Shown: positions 7,739 through 8,582 of the stretch, one piece after another
Layout of the letters: each line of letters starts with the position of its first letter
Position numbering within the stretch: position 1 is the stretch's first letter
Source: an uncultured delta proteobacterium
GTDB taxonomy: Bacteria; Myxococcota_A; Polyangia; Polyangiales; Ga0077539
Reading direction: 5' to 3'
Assembly: GCA_903860995.1 (NCBI GenBank)
Contig: CAIOSS010000617.1
Coordinates: 1-8,582, forward strand
Length of the DNA: 8,582 nucleotides
The notes under the pieces: generated by a model
What the model saw: the letters and a program-made list of their open reading frames with translations, nothing else
Told to the model about the DNA's origin: nothing
Database searches by the model: none
Translations under genes and position numbers: made by a program

Positions 7739-8582
7739 ACGCGGTAGCGCCAGCGGCGCGGTCAAAGACATCGACGGCGTGGCGGCAGCGTGGACATAGC
7801 CCGTCCGCGCCCACGTCGCCACGACGGCGCCAGCAACGATCACACGCCGGGCCCGGCGCGACGCGCACCCGGTCGCCCGCCGCGGGCGCGACGGCGAGCT
7901 CGATGGCCCCGAGCCCGAGGAGCTCGGCGGCCTGCGGGGCGAGCGGGCCGAGCTCGTCACGCTCGGCGGCGGAGAGCTCGAGGCTCACCACGGCGTCGCG
8001 GGCGTGGTCGATGCGCGCGTGGGGGGCGAAGGCGACCTCCCCTGCCCCGGGCTCGCGGCCGGCCTTCTTCGCGGCCTGCTTCTCGACGCCCCAGGCCTGC
8101 ACCACGGGCTCGAGCGCGGCGAAGACCCCGTCGCGCAGGGCGCGGAGCCGCTGGACGGCCTTGCCGAGCGCCGCGCCGTCTTCGATGGGAGGCACCGTCG
8201 GCCAGAACTCCAGGTGCACGCTGTCGCCCTTGCCCGCGAAGGCCGGGAGGTGGTCCCACACGTCCTCGGCGGAGAAGGGGAGGATCGGGGCGATGACGGC
8301 CGCCAGCGAGCGCACGAGGTGCTGCATCGTGGCGAGCGCCGAGCGGCGCCGGACGCTGTCCGCGGCGTCGTTGTAGAGGCGGTCTTTGGAGGCGTCGAGG
8401 TAGAGGGCCGAGAGGTCCTGGCAGAACTCCACCACCGTCGCGAAGACCTCCCGGAAGGCGTACTGCCGGTAGGCCTTCTCGCACTTCGCGAGCACCTCGC
8501 CGAGGCGCACCAGGGCCCACTGGTCGATGGGCTCGAGCGCGACCTCGGTGACCCGCGGGGCGGGCTCCTCGCGCAGGGCGCC
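7737..8582 (-). CDS. ileS: Isoleucyl-tRNA synthetase, C-terminal part (5' end beyond window)
   Basis: IleRS charges tRNA-Ile in the cytoplasm. Only the last 281 residues of a protein usually of 900-950 are here; the frame is open to the right edge and the catalytic Rossmann domain and editing domain lie outside. The visible part begins in the anticodon-binding helical domain: PIDQWALVRLGEVLAKCEKA, then FCQDLSALYLDASKDRLYND with the KDRLY block (66-70 of the fragment), and APILPFSAEDVWDHLPAF. The C-terminus carries a zinc finger CDRCW...CPRC with Cys at 247, 250, 263 and 266 of the fragment (7844-7785), as in bacterial-type IleRS of the E. coli kind. The stop TAG is at 7739-7737, 7 bases before lspA. 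The ileS-lspA order is the one known from E. coli and many other bacteria; lgt is added here. Nothing looks broken. Confidence 0.97.
   Translation of the reverse strand, partial: GALREEPAPRVTEVALEPIDQWALVRLGEVLAKCEKAYRQYAFREVFATVVEFCQDLSALYLDASKDRLYNDAADSVRRRSALATMQHLVRSLAAVIAPILPFSAEDVWDHLPAFAGKGDSVHLEFWPTVPPIEDGAALGKAVQRLRALRDGVFAALEPVVQAWGVEKQAAKKAGREPGAGEVAFAPHARIDHARDAVVSLELSAAERDELGPLAPQAAELLGLGAIELAVAPAAGDRVRVAPGPACDRCWRRRGDVGADGLCPRCRHAVDVFDRAAGATA

Overview
The window is chromosomal DNA of very high GC content with near-complete G/C use at third codon positions. Gene content fits a myxobacterium-like (Polyangia/Myxococcota) genome: an eroded Pkn2-type Ser/Thr kinase joined to a cysteine-bearing Sel1-like repeat, an ileS-lspA-lgt cluster, and proteins of unknown function with low-complexity Ala/Pro linkers. 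The taxon is an inference from these traits. I see no tRNA, rRNA, CRISPR array, insertion sequence or phage gene.

Layout. 1-981 (minus): a GT-B glycosyltransferase, cut by the left edge. 1060-1515 (plus): a small charged protein of unknown function, divergent from the glycosyltransferase and with its own sigma-70-like promoter. 1522-2733 (minus): a 403-residue protein of unknown function ending in a KOW domain; it converges on the small gene with 6 bases between the stop codons. 2831-4498 and 4503-5768 (plus): hutU and hutI, steps 2 and 3 of histidine degradation, 4 bases apart. hutU diverges from the KOW gene and has a promoter so close to its ATG that the mRNA may be leaderless. 5820-6100 (plus): a broken kinase/Sel1 gene. 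6120-8582 (minus): lgt, lspA and the 3' end of ileS, transcribed ileS to lspA to lgt with a 7-base gap and then a 4-base overlap.

How the genes work together. HutU turns urocanate into imidazolonepropionate and HutI opens that ring to formiminoglutamate; hutH and the final steps are not in the window. Lgt and LspA are the first two enzymes of bacterial lipoprotein maturation and probably share a transcript with ileS. The remaining genes show no evident shared pathway. I found no convincing new multi-gene system. The points most worth a second look are the KOW protein with an unrecognised N-terminal region, the collapsed kinase-Sel1 gene, the four-cysteine insertion in Lgt, and the possibly leaderless hutU. 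Most long open frames on the opposite strands of these genes are artefacts of the GC content.
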